Shown piece after piece: positions 23,869 to 34,542 of a stretch of DNA of 64,000 nt. Position 1 is the first letter of the stretch. Every line of letters starts with the position of its first letter. The notes under the pieces are model-generated. The model saw only the letters and a program-made list of their open reading frames with translations, made no database searches and was not told the DNA's origin. Where the stretch lies: the NCBI GenBank assembly GCA_949128115.1, contig OX421961.1:107678363-107742362 (forward strand), written 5' to 3'. Source of the stretch: Anaspis maculata (Eukaryota; Arthropoda; Insecta; Coleoptera; Scraptiidae). The position numbers and the translations under genes were made by a program.

Positions 23869-25720
23869 GCCCAGGAAAGAAATGCAAAATTTTGATGGAA
23901 CCCGGAATAAATTAAGGAAAATCTGAAAATTTGAGGATCGCTTCAGAATTTGATGGAGAACAACATACTAAAAGTTCCCATTTGTCCGAGGCTTGGCATT
24001 TTTTCTGTGGGAGGTCGAAGGTACAAGAAGTTACCATTTTCAAAGTTGGTATTTTTTTTTGGAATTTTCCCATTGGTCTTCATATTTTCAAGGTCGAGGA
24101 ACCTAATGAAATGGTTACCAGAAAGTATAATGCACCAGTTGCGTACCAGACGGCTGCGAAGTGGCCGAGGTGCGATTTTTCATAAAGTCGTATGGTAAAC
24201 CGTGACTAACAGCTTTTTTGTCATGATTGGTATCATTTTCTAATCAAATCGCACATTCCGTTCCCACAAGTAGGTGTGAAATTCTGGTGGAGACGTGTTC
24301 AAACCAGTTATATCAGGAAGAAACATGATTTTTTTTATCCTCAAATTTTATGCTTTGTAGCTCTAGTTCCATCAGTGTATTTCTAACTATGATTTTGATT
24401 TGAACAGTTGGTTTGGGCTATTTTACACACAAATATGATTCGCTGATTTTTTTCCTGTTTTTAAAAAGTCACGGGGTGATTTTGTTTCTTGAGATGTATC
24501 ATGCCGAAGTTTGATTTGACGAAACCTGCTATTTCACAACAAAAATTAGGCTACAATCAGAATGTAGCTTTGAATTGATACTTTAACCATTTTATGGCAT
24601 GAACATAGTTTTCTCTATCAATCAAAATGAGGGAAACAAAAATCGGAGCCGTATTTTAGTCATGACATCATTTTTCTTCCGAAAATGCGAAATAAATTTC
24701 GCAAAGAAACGCGAAGTTTCTATTATAAATTTGTCGTTTTGTAGCTCCATTTCTATCGTGGTTCAAAACACCCATTATCACAATCTTGACATAGATTGTT
24801 CAATTGAACATTTAATGGATGAATTCCATAAATAGAAGTTTCTGCCGCTGTTACAAAGTCACACGGCAATTTTGTTCCAAAACGTGTATCATGTAGTTTA
24901 ATTTCGAAAGCTCGTATTGTCGGAGGAAAAATGATGTCATGACTAAAGTACGGCTCCGATTTCAGGTTTTCCCGTTTTGTTCGGTAGAGAAAACTATTTT
25001 CATGCCTTGAAATAAATAAAGAACCAAATGAAAGCTACATTCTGATCGTAGCCTGATTTTTCCTGTGAAATAGCACGTTTCATCAAGTCAAGCTTTGACA
25101 TGGTACATCTCAAGGAACAAAATAACTCCGTGACTTTGTAAAAACAAGAAAAACAATCAGAAAATGATACTTGAGAGTGAAATAGTCCAAACTAACTGTC
25201 CAAATCAAAATCATGGTTGTGAATACATTGGACACTGATAGAACTGGAGCTGCAAAACATCAAATTTGAGGGAAAAAAATAATGTTTTGTTCTGATGAAA
25301 CCTGTTTAAACACGTCTCTATCAAAATTTTATTTGGAATCAGAGAGTGTGATTCAGTTAGAAATGATACCAAATATGTCAAAAAAGGTGTTAGTCACGGT
25401 TTACCATAAGACTCTGTCAAAAATTGCACCTCGGTCCCTTCGCAGTCGTCTGGTACGCCACTGGTACATTACACTTTCTGGAAACTTATTTCATTGGGTT
25501 CCTCGACCTTGAAAATATAAGGTCTAATGAAAAAAGTATGGAGAAAGCAACGATTTCAAAAATGGTAACTTCTTGTACCCTCGACCTCCAACAGAAAAAA
25601 TGCCAAGCCTCGGACAGATGGGGACTTTTAGTATGTTGTTCCCCATGAAATTCTGAAGGGATCCCCAAATTTTCAGATTTTCCTTATTTATTCCGGGTTG
25701 AAACCTGTTTTGCCTGGGCT
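23868..25720. repeat. Palindrome E3 (1.85 kb)
   Basis: Arms of ~880 bases, centred near 24794. Inverse segment pairs include AGCCCAGG / CCTGGGCT at the outer ends, CCGAGGCTTGGCATTTTTTC / GAAAAAATGCCAAGCCTCGG, GTTTACC-TATGG-type sequence around 24190 / 25400, and CGGAGCCGTATTTTAGTCAT / ATGACTAAAGTACGGCTCCG. No coding capacity is supported; paired ORFs are arm mirror images. Confidence 0.9.
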
Positions 25721-25785
25721 ATAAACTTAGATGGATTGATTTCGCAACGCCGTATTTCACCAATATGACTGTCCTTAAAGCCGTT

Positions 25786-26740
25786 GATTATTATGATAAA
25801 CTCGACTGCACATACGCCGTCAATGATACCGAAATAAACCAAATGTCATTGCATACGGGAGGCCAAAGTGCAGTTTGTAAAACTATTTTGTCCTGTATAC
25901 AGGATGTCCCATTTTTGCAGAGCAGCTTACAACATATATTTTTTTAAATGTATCTTGTATATCTGTGTATCTTTACATGTTTGGATTTTTTCTTTTTAAG
26001 GGTTTATAAATCTGGTTAGTCTCTGCAAGACTCGCCATGGCTATCCTAGACCGAGTGAAAATATCGAATACCAAGATGTTTGAACTCCTGATGTAATACC
26101 TGAATATCTGTAGAGTAGATACGCGGATAACATAGGTGGTGCCTATAAAGTTACCTGTTTTGTTGAGCTGAATTATTTTCTTAAGAAGTGCAGTTCTCAT
26201 AAGTTGAAAAGTCAGTTTTGTCCGCATGACTCCCTGGAAGCCTGCCGTTCGCAACACGATCAATTCGCCAGAGCGCGATCCATAAATTCCAAAATCTCTC
26301 GGGAATACTTCCCAAATCAACAATTTATTTATCCAGACTTTTCATAATAAGGCCACGGTTTTAATTTATCCCGGGCTCTATCCAGCTCTCGGTAATTCCT
26401 GCGGGAAATCATCCTGAGCTTTTTAAATAATTCTTTTCTGCACAGTCCTTTTGGATTTTGTAGACTGTACGGGATGCCCCAAATCTTGGCTGTTTCTCCT
26501 TCCTGAAGACCATATAGAGAAAGACTGACGTAGATGTTGCAACCGCGATTTTCGTGAAACGCCGATATCTGAGAACCTCACTCCGATATATCCAACCGAT
26601 TCCGATATTACAACCGAAATTGAACTTTGACAGATTTCGGAAAAGTGCTATAACTTTTTTGGTTGTGAGGTTGTGGATTTTTTTCAAGCAGTAAAAACTT
26701 CCCTGGAACACCTTTTGACGCTCAATACAAAATGAGGTAC

Positions 26741-26771
<31 letters not shown>

Positions 26772-26873
26772 ACTTCTTATTCGTTCATATAATACTATAA
26801 AAGTGTTGAACCCGTCATTCATATGTATAAGATATTCTTCAGAGAAATTCAAATCTGTTGAATTCCAAGATAC
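25786..26873. other. Unassigned sequence, no supported gene
   Basis: Minus-strand frames at 25973-26323 (116 codons) and 26409-26750 (113 codons) have no motif I recognise. A (CAAT)n microsatellite lies at 26743-26771. Confidence 0.35.
26743..26771. repeat. (CAAT)n microsatellite
   Basis: About seven perfect CAAT units. Confidence 0.95.
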
Positions 26874-27399
26874 TGTTACGTATTTCGCGTTTAGGTTCGT
26901 TTATAATTGAGACGATCGTTTCAAAACACGCACTGTTTATTACTGCGTACTACAATAAATACACGCCCAGCCAACAATTATTGTGCTTGGAAATATCGCT
27001 GATTACTATTCGCTTTCTATCAGCTCTCTACCTCTTCGGATTCAATAGTGCTCGTAGGCCGAGGATCGGTGCCTTATATAGCTCCGACTATTTATCTCGA
27101 ATCTTCCATCGGTCCTCCAGCAAATTCCACAGTGACCCGGCATACGGTGTCTAGGCGACTCCCGAGAAATCCTACACATTTTGCGGGTGTTACCAACGTG
27201 CAGTAAATCCGGCATCTTCGCCAAATGAACAGATGTGGGCTACTCGGCCGTTGAAATTGCCACGTAAATTTCATTCGCTAAACCATCGCGTATATCCTGG
27301 AAATGTCCAGAGCTTCGCACTTGTACGTCGCGACCTGATGGGATCCGTTTAGAAAGATCGGGTGTGCTCCAGAATGCACAGGAATCGCCGCTCGTAACA
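26874..27399 (-). mobile_element. Solo LTR with 4-bp target duplication (ATAC)
   Basis: On the minus strand the sequence begins TGTTACGAGCGGCGATTC and ends AATACGTAACA, the TG...CA ends of an LTR. ATAC lies on both sides (26870-26873, 27400-27403). It contains a TATA-like box (GCTATATAAGGCACC) and a polyadenylation region (AGTACGCAGTAATAAACAG). It shares its layout with the LTRs at 51167-51810 and 34253-34542. No internal retroelement sequence is adjacent, hence a solo LTR from recombination. Gypsy or BEL type cannot be decided. Confidence 0.8.
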
Positions 27400-27719
27400 A
27401 TACCAATTGCAACTTTTTAATCTAAAACAAGCTTTTCAAAAATAGGTTGGGGTTCACCACATTACCATCAGAAAGAATCAAAGTAATACCATTGGATAAT
27501 ATGAAGATGTTATGACATTGAAATCAAATTACAAACATATTTTAATAATTATCACAGTCAGTTTGGCAGTTTTATTGTTCTGATTAAAGCACTAAAAATA
27601 TTAAAAGAGTTGCTAGTTGTTTTCGCCATGAAAAATGTTTGATGTTGATGTTGTGGCACCCGTATTACACTGAAGAAGACCAAAATGCATAAAATGCCAG
27701 TGCCAGTGGATTATGCCAA

Positions 27720-27913
27720 GGAACCGGTGGAATGTTCCCGAAGGTAACAATCGGAGTATATAAGCACAGCCGCCCGACACCAGATTTAAATTGCCGGTAA
27801 TCAAATCTGTATCCAAGTGCGAATGATAATTGACGTGTATTTAGTAGTACGCAGTAATAATTATAATGTAATTGAACGTTTGTCTCCCAATTATCCAGCG
27901 CGGATTCGTAACA
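27720..27913 (+). mobile_element. Partial LTR, same family, plus strand
   Basis: It shares GGAATGTTCCCGAAGGTAAC, a TATATAAG box (27757), TTGACGTGTATTT, GCAGTAATAA and AACGTTTGTCTCC, ending TTCGTAACA, with the LTR at 34253-34542. The 5' boundary is unclear; the real start may be near 27649. Confidence 0.6.
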
Positions 27914-28241
27914 TTATGTTATAAGGTTAGATTGATCGCGGCATGCTGTTCTTTCCATTCACTTCCTTGCAGTCACTTTCATGGTACTGCTACCTGTAGT
28001 ACTAGTGTAGTTGGATGCATGGTCTTTAGTTTTAATCGTTTTCACTGTGGGAAATCGCTTCATTGAATATTCGAAAATTCGCCCAAACTATCAGATTGTA
28101 TCGATGTCTACATATTGTAGACAATCTGATTCATGACGAAACAATGTGCCCAATTATATGATCGACATTGAATCACACCTTAGATACTTGAAGCTCAGGT
28201 TGGTGCGGGAGCGACCAATAATATTGGTAGTACACTCCTAA
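27914..28241. other. No gene seen
   Basis: Unique-looking AT-rich sequence between the partial LTR and the inverted-repeat region. A 64-codon plus-strand frame (27872-28066) is unrecognised. Confidence 0.35.
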
Positions 28242-29245
28242 TATCAGAAAAAACCGCAAATTGTGATAAAAGCAAGCAATTTTGCACAGTTGTTCTCGAG
28301 AGAATTTAGAAAGATTTGACCCGCAGCGTTGATCGCGCAGGCCTGTCAGACTCAAGGTGGCGTCATTTTTTCAAAATGGCGAAAATTTGATTTAAAAGGA
28401 TTTTTTTGGCGGAAGTTGTTCGAGTGAGGACTCATTTCTGACAATTTGATGCTTCTTGATGCATTGGTGATCATAGAATCCCAATCAAAATACGCGTTCA
28501 TGCCACTGAGGCAGAAAATTGAAGAAAACTCATTTATTTCAGAAGTAACAAATTAGAACCCGAAAGTGTGTCGTTATAATGGCGTTATTTTCAGTCAAGT
28601 GATGATCCTCGAATATGACTAAGGTATCCTTAGGTCTCTTAAACGTATTGCTTCCCCATGCGACCCAATATCTTGTGGTGCGATAAGACTATACGCAAAA
28701 TTACAAAATAGGTTGGTTCCAAAATTTGTGAGTTTTATGTTCAACATTGTTTCTGAGCTTGATAGATGGATTGTATATGATAAAGCAGGTTGAGAATGAA
28801 GGCTGCCAGGTCTTAGATGGGGTAGAAGATAGATGACCTAAAACCCATCTTCTGCTAATATTGCGTCAACGCAATGTAAGAGGGAGCATTTTTTATCACC
28901 AGCTATGGGATGTTTTAGTGGACATGCGTTTTCAAAAGTTCATCAGACTTGACCATCTGTTGGTAACTGCCAGTGAAGGTCAAGAATGCGAAAACGCAAT
29001 TTTGACAAAATGTGGTAGCAGTGCCTATGCCTCAGTTATGCATATAAATCGCTCTTGAACCGGAACTCAGTCGGTATCGCAATAATTATTAGTATTAAAT
29101 ACCTACTTTGTTCATGTATTCATACTTAATACAACTATGACACGTAATATTATATAAGTAGTAGGTACTTATGTAGTGAGACATTATTACAAAAACAGAC
29201 ACATTTTCAGAGTTACTACAGAGATATATCAGAAAAGCTCTAATT

Positions 29246-29645
29246 GTGGAAGAGCTTGAAGATAAACGAAAATTTGGATCTAGACGAGGATCTAGATGAG
29301 GATCACGAAGCGGTAAACGTAGCATATATACCTCCAGATGAGGATAATCTGATCGACGAAGAAGATTTTGACAAAAATGAAGCTACTGACCACAATAACG
29401 GTTTAAACGAGAAATAGCCGATGCATTCGAGATGGTTGGGGAAGAAGTCGAGAATATCAGTACTCCTATTCTCGTCCATTTAGATCTATTAGTTTGAAGG
29501 TTGTTGTTTTCTTGGGTTTTTGGACTTCGTTCAAAAGAAACAATTTAAAAAAAAAATGTTTCTTTTGAACCCAAAAAAACCCAAGAAAACAACAACCTTC
29601 GAAGTCGAGAATATTGAAAGAAATATAGCTGGAGACGAAGTGTAG
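29246..29645 (+). pseudogene. Acidic N-terminal remnant, possibly piggyBac-like
   Basis: The plus strand reads LDLDEDLDEDHEAVNVAYIP followed by PDEDNLIDEEDFDKNEA and a stop at 29412. Then, in another frame, it reads ADAFEMVGEEVENI, and after the hairpin insertion IERNIAGDEV and a stop. The acidic Pro-Pro-Asp-x-Asp then Asp-Glu-Glu-Asp arrangement resembles the N-terminal segment of piggyBac-type transposases and PGBD proteins. No catalytic core is present, so the assignment is tentative. The frame is broken by a stop, a frameshift and a 143-bp insertion containing a hairpin. Confidence 0.35.
29496..29600. repeat. Near-perfect hairpin (42 bp of stem)
   Basis: The left arm pairs with the right arm over 28 bp (GAAGGTTGTTGTTTTC and continuing) and 14 bp (GTTCAAAAGAAACA / TGTTTCTTTTGAAC). 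The stem is broken only by ACTTC on one side and two extra A on the other, with an A-rich loop. The insertion (29458-29600) is flanked by a 14-bp direct repeat GAAGTCGAGAATAT (29444-29457 and 29601-29614). Confidence 0.9.
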
Positions 29646-29739
29646 ATATAGTTGAATCAAAAGTTGGATATAGTTGGAGTTTGAGAGATAGATTGCAACA
29701 AATTTGCAAACAATTCAAAATTGTTTCAAGTAGAAAGTC

Positions 29740-30720
29740 TTTCCAAATTATCTCATGGTAGAAATTTTCAATTAGGGCTTCATTTTGAGCTCCATCATTT
29801 GAGTCCGTTCTCGATAAGCAGGTTTTGGATTTTCAGCTGGAGAACTCTTGGGAAATTGTTGGAAAATGTTCAAGAACCAGTTATCTTTCGTTTAAAAAAA
29901 TATAAGTGAAAATCGGTTCACGGGATCGGGATAGGAAGTTGAAAATTTGCAGTTTTTCCAGGGTGGGAAACTCGAAAACTGTTGGTCCGATTTAAAAAAT
30001 GTTCACCTTAAAAATAATTAGATCTTTTCTCCAGTTATGACTCGCAGCAATTCTGCACCTAAAATAAATATTTCGTGGGGCTTAGTGCGTGGGCTTACCC
30101 CATGTCGAAGATTGCTCTGCCGTTTTTTTTAACTACATAATGTGCAAATAATTCTTTTTGAAAAATCACCGCCGGAAAACTGGAAACGCGTTGCAATTTG
30201 AAAATAGGCGTACACGACGCCTAACGCAATCTATTTACTTTCGATATCAGTTTAAATTTTTAGAAAAAGTCGATCTCCGAGCAGGAAAGAGCGTGTCAAT
30301 GAAATCCTGCATTAAACACGGGTCGTCCTGACCAAAATCCCGGTAAGCGGCCCTCTCGGGTGATAACGACTAGGAGAAAATTTGAAAATTCGTAACGCCC
30401 GACTGTCAAATGATGAAGAACTGCAACTTCAGGTCTAATTCGATTCTTTTGTTCTTCCTGCCGAATTTGGTTCCAATACAGCTGATACTGCTGATAAGTT
30501 CTGGATAATTGAATGTCAAAGTTTTAAATTTTGAAAATTTTAAATCATTGACAAGTGACAGTTATGACGTATATCAAGGCAAGTTTTATAGGATACAGCT
30601 TCGATAATTTTTTGATTGTGACACTTCTGTTTGACAGATGACAGCCAAAAACCAACCAGCTCATTTGACAGCAAGACCCTGTATGTATGCCAAATTTCAA
30701 GTCGATCGAATCAACGGTTC
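29740..30720 (-). repeat. Rep-1 copy 3 (inverted)
   Basis: Inverse complement of 1-840. It shows ATCTCATGGTAGAAATTTTC-type similarity, AACATTTTCCAA / TTGGAAAATGTT, GTGACACTTCTGTTTGACAG (inverse of CTGTCAAACGGAAGTGTCAT) and, at its end, GATCGAATCAACGGTTCGGC, a motif also found near 52330 in copy 2. Confidence 0.7.
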
Positions 30721-32329
30721 GGCAGTTCCCGTGTCAGAACGTTTTTCTGCATCATTGGGCATGAACGCATGTTTTAATTGAAGTTCTGTGATGACCAATG
30801 CATAAAGCAGCATCGAATTGTCAGAAAAGAGTCCTCACTCGAACAATTTCTGCCAGAATAATACTTTTTGAACCGAATTTCCGCTATTTTGAAAAAATGA
30901 CGTCATCTTGACTCTGACAGAACTGGGCGATCAACGCTGCGGACTAAATTCTTCTAAATACTCTAAAGAGCAACTGTGCAAAATTGCTTGCTTTTATCAC
31001 AATTTGCGTGTTTTTTTTTGCCTACCACTTCGACTATGGGGCTTGTAACTTTTTTTTCAAGTTTGCCGGTTTTCAATTTTTTTTTCAAAAGTTCCTACAT
31101 ACCACAAGAATTGAGAAAGAATTGAAATATTGATAAGAAAATACATATATTGAAGCATTTGAGGCGTTCTTTGCAAAAACTCCACTTGCCACTTTCTGGT
31201 AGAACTTAATTTTGAATCTTTGGAACCATATGCTAGACTCAATTCACTAAATAAATCTGTACAAAAACGAAAGCAATATAGAAAACTTCTAGGTGTATTT
31301 AAAATTACGTCGCTTATCCGTCGGTATCCAGATAATAATTCTGAATGAGATACGTAAAGCAGATTTTCTTTTAAATTGACAAGTGGGGTTGCAAGAACGC
31401 CTCATTTGCCTTCATACAGCCAAAAAAATGATACATTACCTCGAGCTGAAGGTGTGGGTTTGGCTTGGATAGATGTAGGTACGTGTTTTCAACAAAAATT
31501 GAAAAACGTTAGGGGGCAAAACCTCTGTTTTCAAGAAAAAACTACGGCGTATGCATTTATTCACCTAACCAGCGGCATCGATAGCCCGAGTAGTTCTTCA
31601 GATTGCTGCTGTCTGCTGTGTTTTTATTCTAGCTGGCGTATTTTTCTCCGCAACTCAGCCTCAGCTTCCATTCTTTTTTGTATAGTTGTTGTACAGTGTA
31701 TTTATTCAGAAAAAGTGCACAACGTTGTATATTTTCTGCAAATTGAATGAAACATATCGAACTAACTAACCTGAGGTAAAAGTTCATGTCTAAATACGAA
31801 CGTGAAAAGGTAATAAAATCAGAAAGCAATGCCGTAAATTCTGCATTAATTGATGAGATTCACATAGTTATATGTAGCTGACTAGTTGGGTACCTACACA
31901 ACTAATACCGTGCTTATTCGGAATTTATAATTAATCCGAGAGAGACAGACACCTTGAGCCCGCTCGCGCGCGACCCCCTCTTGAAAGTTACCTAGTTCCG
32001 TGTAAACCTAATCCAGCCCGCGCCCGAAACTTTTCCCCTAAATAATTGATAAGGCAAAACACGACTACCTAGTGGGGGTACACAGTGTGGGCAGGCAGAT
32101 AATATAGGAGTGCATCATCACACCTCCTCAATAATTCATGAGGTGACTCGGAAATCAGTAGTTTAGATCATTACGCTTCTTCATAATCGCGTTAAAAAGT
32201 TAAGGAGGGATGATGGTTATAGGGGAGAGCAGAATAAGAAGCGATTATCAAATACGCCCTCGTCGCAGTAATTCCATCATCTTTATGCAATTTTCGGGGG
32301 ATTTCTTGCTGATGCTGGCTGAGATGTTA

Positions 32330-32620
32330 GATTTAGGGAGACCGCGTGGCGCGGCATCCAAAGAGCGCGCTAAGGCTCGGCGGCAGGAATTTGCAGGAAA
32401 GTAGAGCGCGTGGCGCGATCTGTGAAGTGAAAGCTAATGTACGAGTTGTTATTGATCATGGCAAAACAGCAGGCACGCGAGCACCGCACGACAGAAACAC
32501 GTGGTGGTGGCGGGTCAGGACCGTGCCGCGGACTCCATCTGGCGGAATTCGCGACCGCCGCGGCAGTTCCTGCTGCGAAAGCTAAAGAGCCGATGTTGCC
32601 GGTAGAGGACCTCGTCATTC
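32330..32620. other. CpG-rich patch
   Basis: GC- and CpG-rich relative to surrounding AT-rich DNA (GCGCGTGGCGCG, CGCGACCGCCGCGGC). Open frames exist on both strands (32437-32694 + and 32370-32618 -), as expected of low stop density. It could be a promoter-proximal exon or regulatory region, but no motif identifies it. Confidence 0.4.
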
Positions 32621-32861
32621 ATAAATTCTTCCCATTCTTGCATTTCTCGAGAATTCAGAGATATTTTGCTAATTCTCCTTCCCAATTTTTTTGAATATCA
32701 GGGAAGGAGTTTAGCAGGAATTGAGAAAAAGACCACAAAAAGTAGGATGAAGAGGTTACACTGCAACGGCCGAGTGGCATGAGTGTAGGACTGTAGGAAG
32801 AAGTTATATCTAGCTACTTTCAAATTCAAAGAAGTAACGCACTTTATGTCACCTTCGACGA

Positions 32862-32900
32862 GTCCGTCCGTCCATCCGTCTATCCGTCCGTCTGTCCGTG
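32862..32900. repeat. Imperfect (CCGT)n tract
   Basis: Repeated TCCGTCCG units with substitutions. Similar tracts occur at 33341-33357 and 61858-61890. Confidence 0.85.
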
Positions 32901-33387
32901 ATAACGTCCGGATTTGACGTTATGTACCTACTACTTGGTGGAAGTAGGTACCTGGGCGTATATTTGGAATAGTTGACCAAATGCAAATTTCCACAAAAAC
33001 AACTCCTGATCAATCCCAGCAAAATATGCTCCCATCAGCACCCATATTTTGCATGTCTTCGGACGCGTCTTGGAGATGCCATACAGTTTTTAGGATGAAT
33101 TACTGCCGCTGATTTGTTCTTTGGGGTCCGTGCAAACAGCTCATTGCTGTAAAGAACAATAAAAATGTTCAATTGGGAAACATGCGACAGACTACCATTT
33201 TTTCGGTTTTTCGATAAAAAAATTGTTCCATTCCAAAAATAACCCCGATATTCGTGTTCAGGAGGTCGAAATTAGTTAGAAAACATTGTTTGATGTAGAA
33301 AAATAGGAAAGCAAGAAAATGACGCTCATTTGGCCGGTTTGTCTGTCTGTCTGTCCATGTAGAAATTAAGAGTTCTACTCCTTCTCG

Positions 33388-33632
33388 AGGATTGAAGCAG
33401 GAGCCTTGGAACTTTTTCCAATGAATAGCTGATGTCCCCTAGGGTGGCCAATAGGCCTATTTTTGTTATCCATATATCGTTATCATTATTATCAAAAAAC
33501 AAAGATTTCTTGTGCACTTCGAAGAAGTTGGACTTCTCGGGAAATAAAGCTACAGGCCTTGAACTTTATCCGATGGATAGCTTAGGTCCTCAAGGGCCAA
33601 ATAGGCAGATTGGCTTTCATAATTCTGCCGCC
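33388..33632 (+). repeat. Two degenerate ~163-bp direct repeat units
   Basis: GGAACTTTTTCCAATGAATA...GGCCAATAGGC near 33407 is repeated as TGAACTTTATCCGATGGATA...GGGCCAAATAGGC near 33559. A diverged tandem duplication. Confidence 0.5.
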
Positions 33633-33767
33633 ATCTTGGCTGCCATATTGACATTTCTTATTAGTCGTGTTTCACGAAACTTGGAACTTCCATTCCTAAA
33701 AAGAAATGCGCTACTGAGCCTCATGCCCATGAGGCATATCCGCTTGTTTGTTACTTCTGCTCATCTT

Positions 33768-33847
33768 CCGGCCGATAGCTCAGAGGAATCGTTGGCGGTG
33801 CTCATAAGACCAACCTATTGTGGAAGAGGTTCAAATCAGGCCCGCGG
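33768..33847 (+). other. tRNA-derived sequence
   Basis: A-box-like GATAGCTCAGAGG and B-box-like GAGGTTCAAATCAGG occur at tRNA spacing after CGGCC. The arms do not form a complete cloverleaf, so this is a SINE head or dead tRNA rather than a gene. Confidence 0.5.
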
Positions 33848-34252
33848 AAGACTTTTTCCTCTGGACGTTGAATTATGAAAAACCGAGTCACAAATATTTA
33901 CTTGGAATTGAAATAGTATTGTACACAAATAAGCTATGAAATAAAAAGACCTCCTATGGCTGCAAATGGCCGAAAAAGGAGTAAAAACATTTATTTTTCT
34001 TATTCCTTATTGCTTATTTCTCCGTATTTTCCTCTCGATTGGTTCTGTTACTATTCTGCTTTTTTCCCGGGCAATCTTTTGGACCTCTTTTTCATTAATC
34101 TCTTTTCCTTTGTATACTGGTATATTCGAGGCACTGCAGCTGCAAAAGATTCAAGGAAACTGGAGGTCAAGAAGCGCCAGTAAGACACATCCGCACAACT
34201 AGGGAGGTGCGACCGTTCTGGAGTTTGCCGGAATATACGCGAACCTGATAGA

Positions 34253-34542
34253 CGTTACAAGAGCTGCGGCGAAGGTACTGGTGGCTAATACTGGAATATA
34301 CCAGAAGGCGCGAGGAATGTTCCCGAAGGTAACACATGAGTATATAAGGTGAGGCACGGCCAGGGCGAGCCAGATTTCAATTCACAACGTCAGTGAGTAC
34401 ATCAGCGACGAAGTTTAGTAAAGCGATATCTAAGTCCGGTAATTTATTTGACGTGTATTTGGTAGTATGCAGTAATAAACAGTTTTTGCTTGAACGTTCG
34501 TCTCCGAGTCATAAAATTAACCGACTCCAATTCGTAAAAACA
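34253..34542 (+). mobile_element. LTR copy, plus strand
   Basis: It starts CGTTACAAGAGCTGCGGCGA (diverged TGTTACGAGCGGCGA) and ends TTCGTAAAAACA. It has a TATATAAG box (34341) and AATAAA (34474) followed by GCTTGAACGTTCGTCTCC, the same order as in the LTRs at 26874, 27720 and 51167. Much shorter than the minus-strand copies. Confidence 0.65.

Larger units (their letters stand above)
22071..25785. mobile_element. Compound element: three serial palindromes between inverted ends
   Basis: The left end (TTAAGGACGGAGTTGAATTG, GGCGTTGCGGAATCAATCCG) is the diverged inverse of the right end (GATGGATTGATTTCGC, AACGCCGTATTTCACCAAT, CTGTCCTTA). Between them are three consecutive palindromes (22131-22333, 22338-23868, 23868-25720), described separately. 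I find no transposase frame. The ends recur alone at 17467-17625 and 20026-20130, showing that this is a dispersed family. Class unknown. Confidence 0.7.
28242..31012. mobile_element. 2.8-kb region bounded by ~260-bp inverted repeats
   Basis: Left arm 28242-28504 and right arm 30758-31012 are ~80% inverse complements (e.g. CGCAAATTGTGATAAAAGCA on the left, its complement on the right, and GTTCGAGTGAGGACTC / GAGTCCTCACTCGAAC). The interior contains a possible piggyBac-like protein remnant, a strong hairpin and an inverted copy of Rep-1. No short target duplication was identified, so these may be the long terminal repeats of a composite element or simply two inverted copies of one repeat. Confidence 0.6.
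31013..34252. other. Unassigned sequence, no supported gene
   Basis: It contains short unrecognised frames (e.g. 31376-31750 +, 33432-33878 +). It also holds a CpG-rich patch (32330-32620), a (CCGT)n tract, a pair of degenerate direct repeats and a tRNA-derived sequence, listed separately. Confidence 0.35.

Noticed and set aside
22131..25720. CRISPR array or bacterial-type repeat array
   Set aside because: Repeats are long inverted arms, not short regularly spaced direct repeats, and the sequence is clearly eukaryotic.
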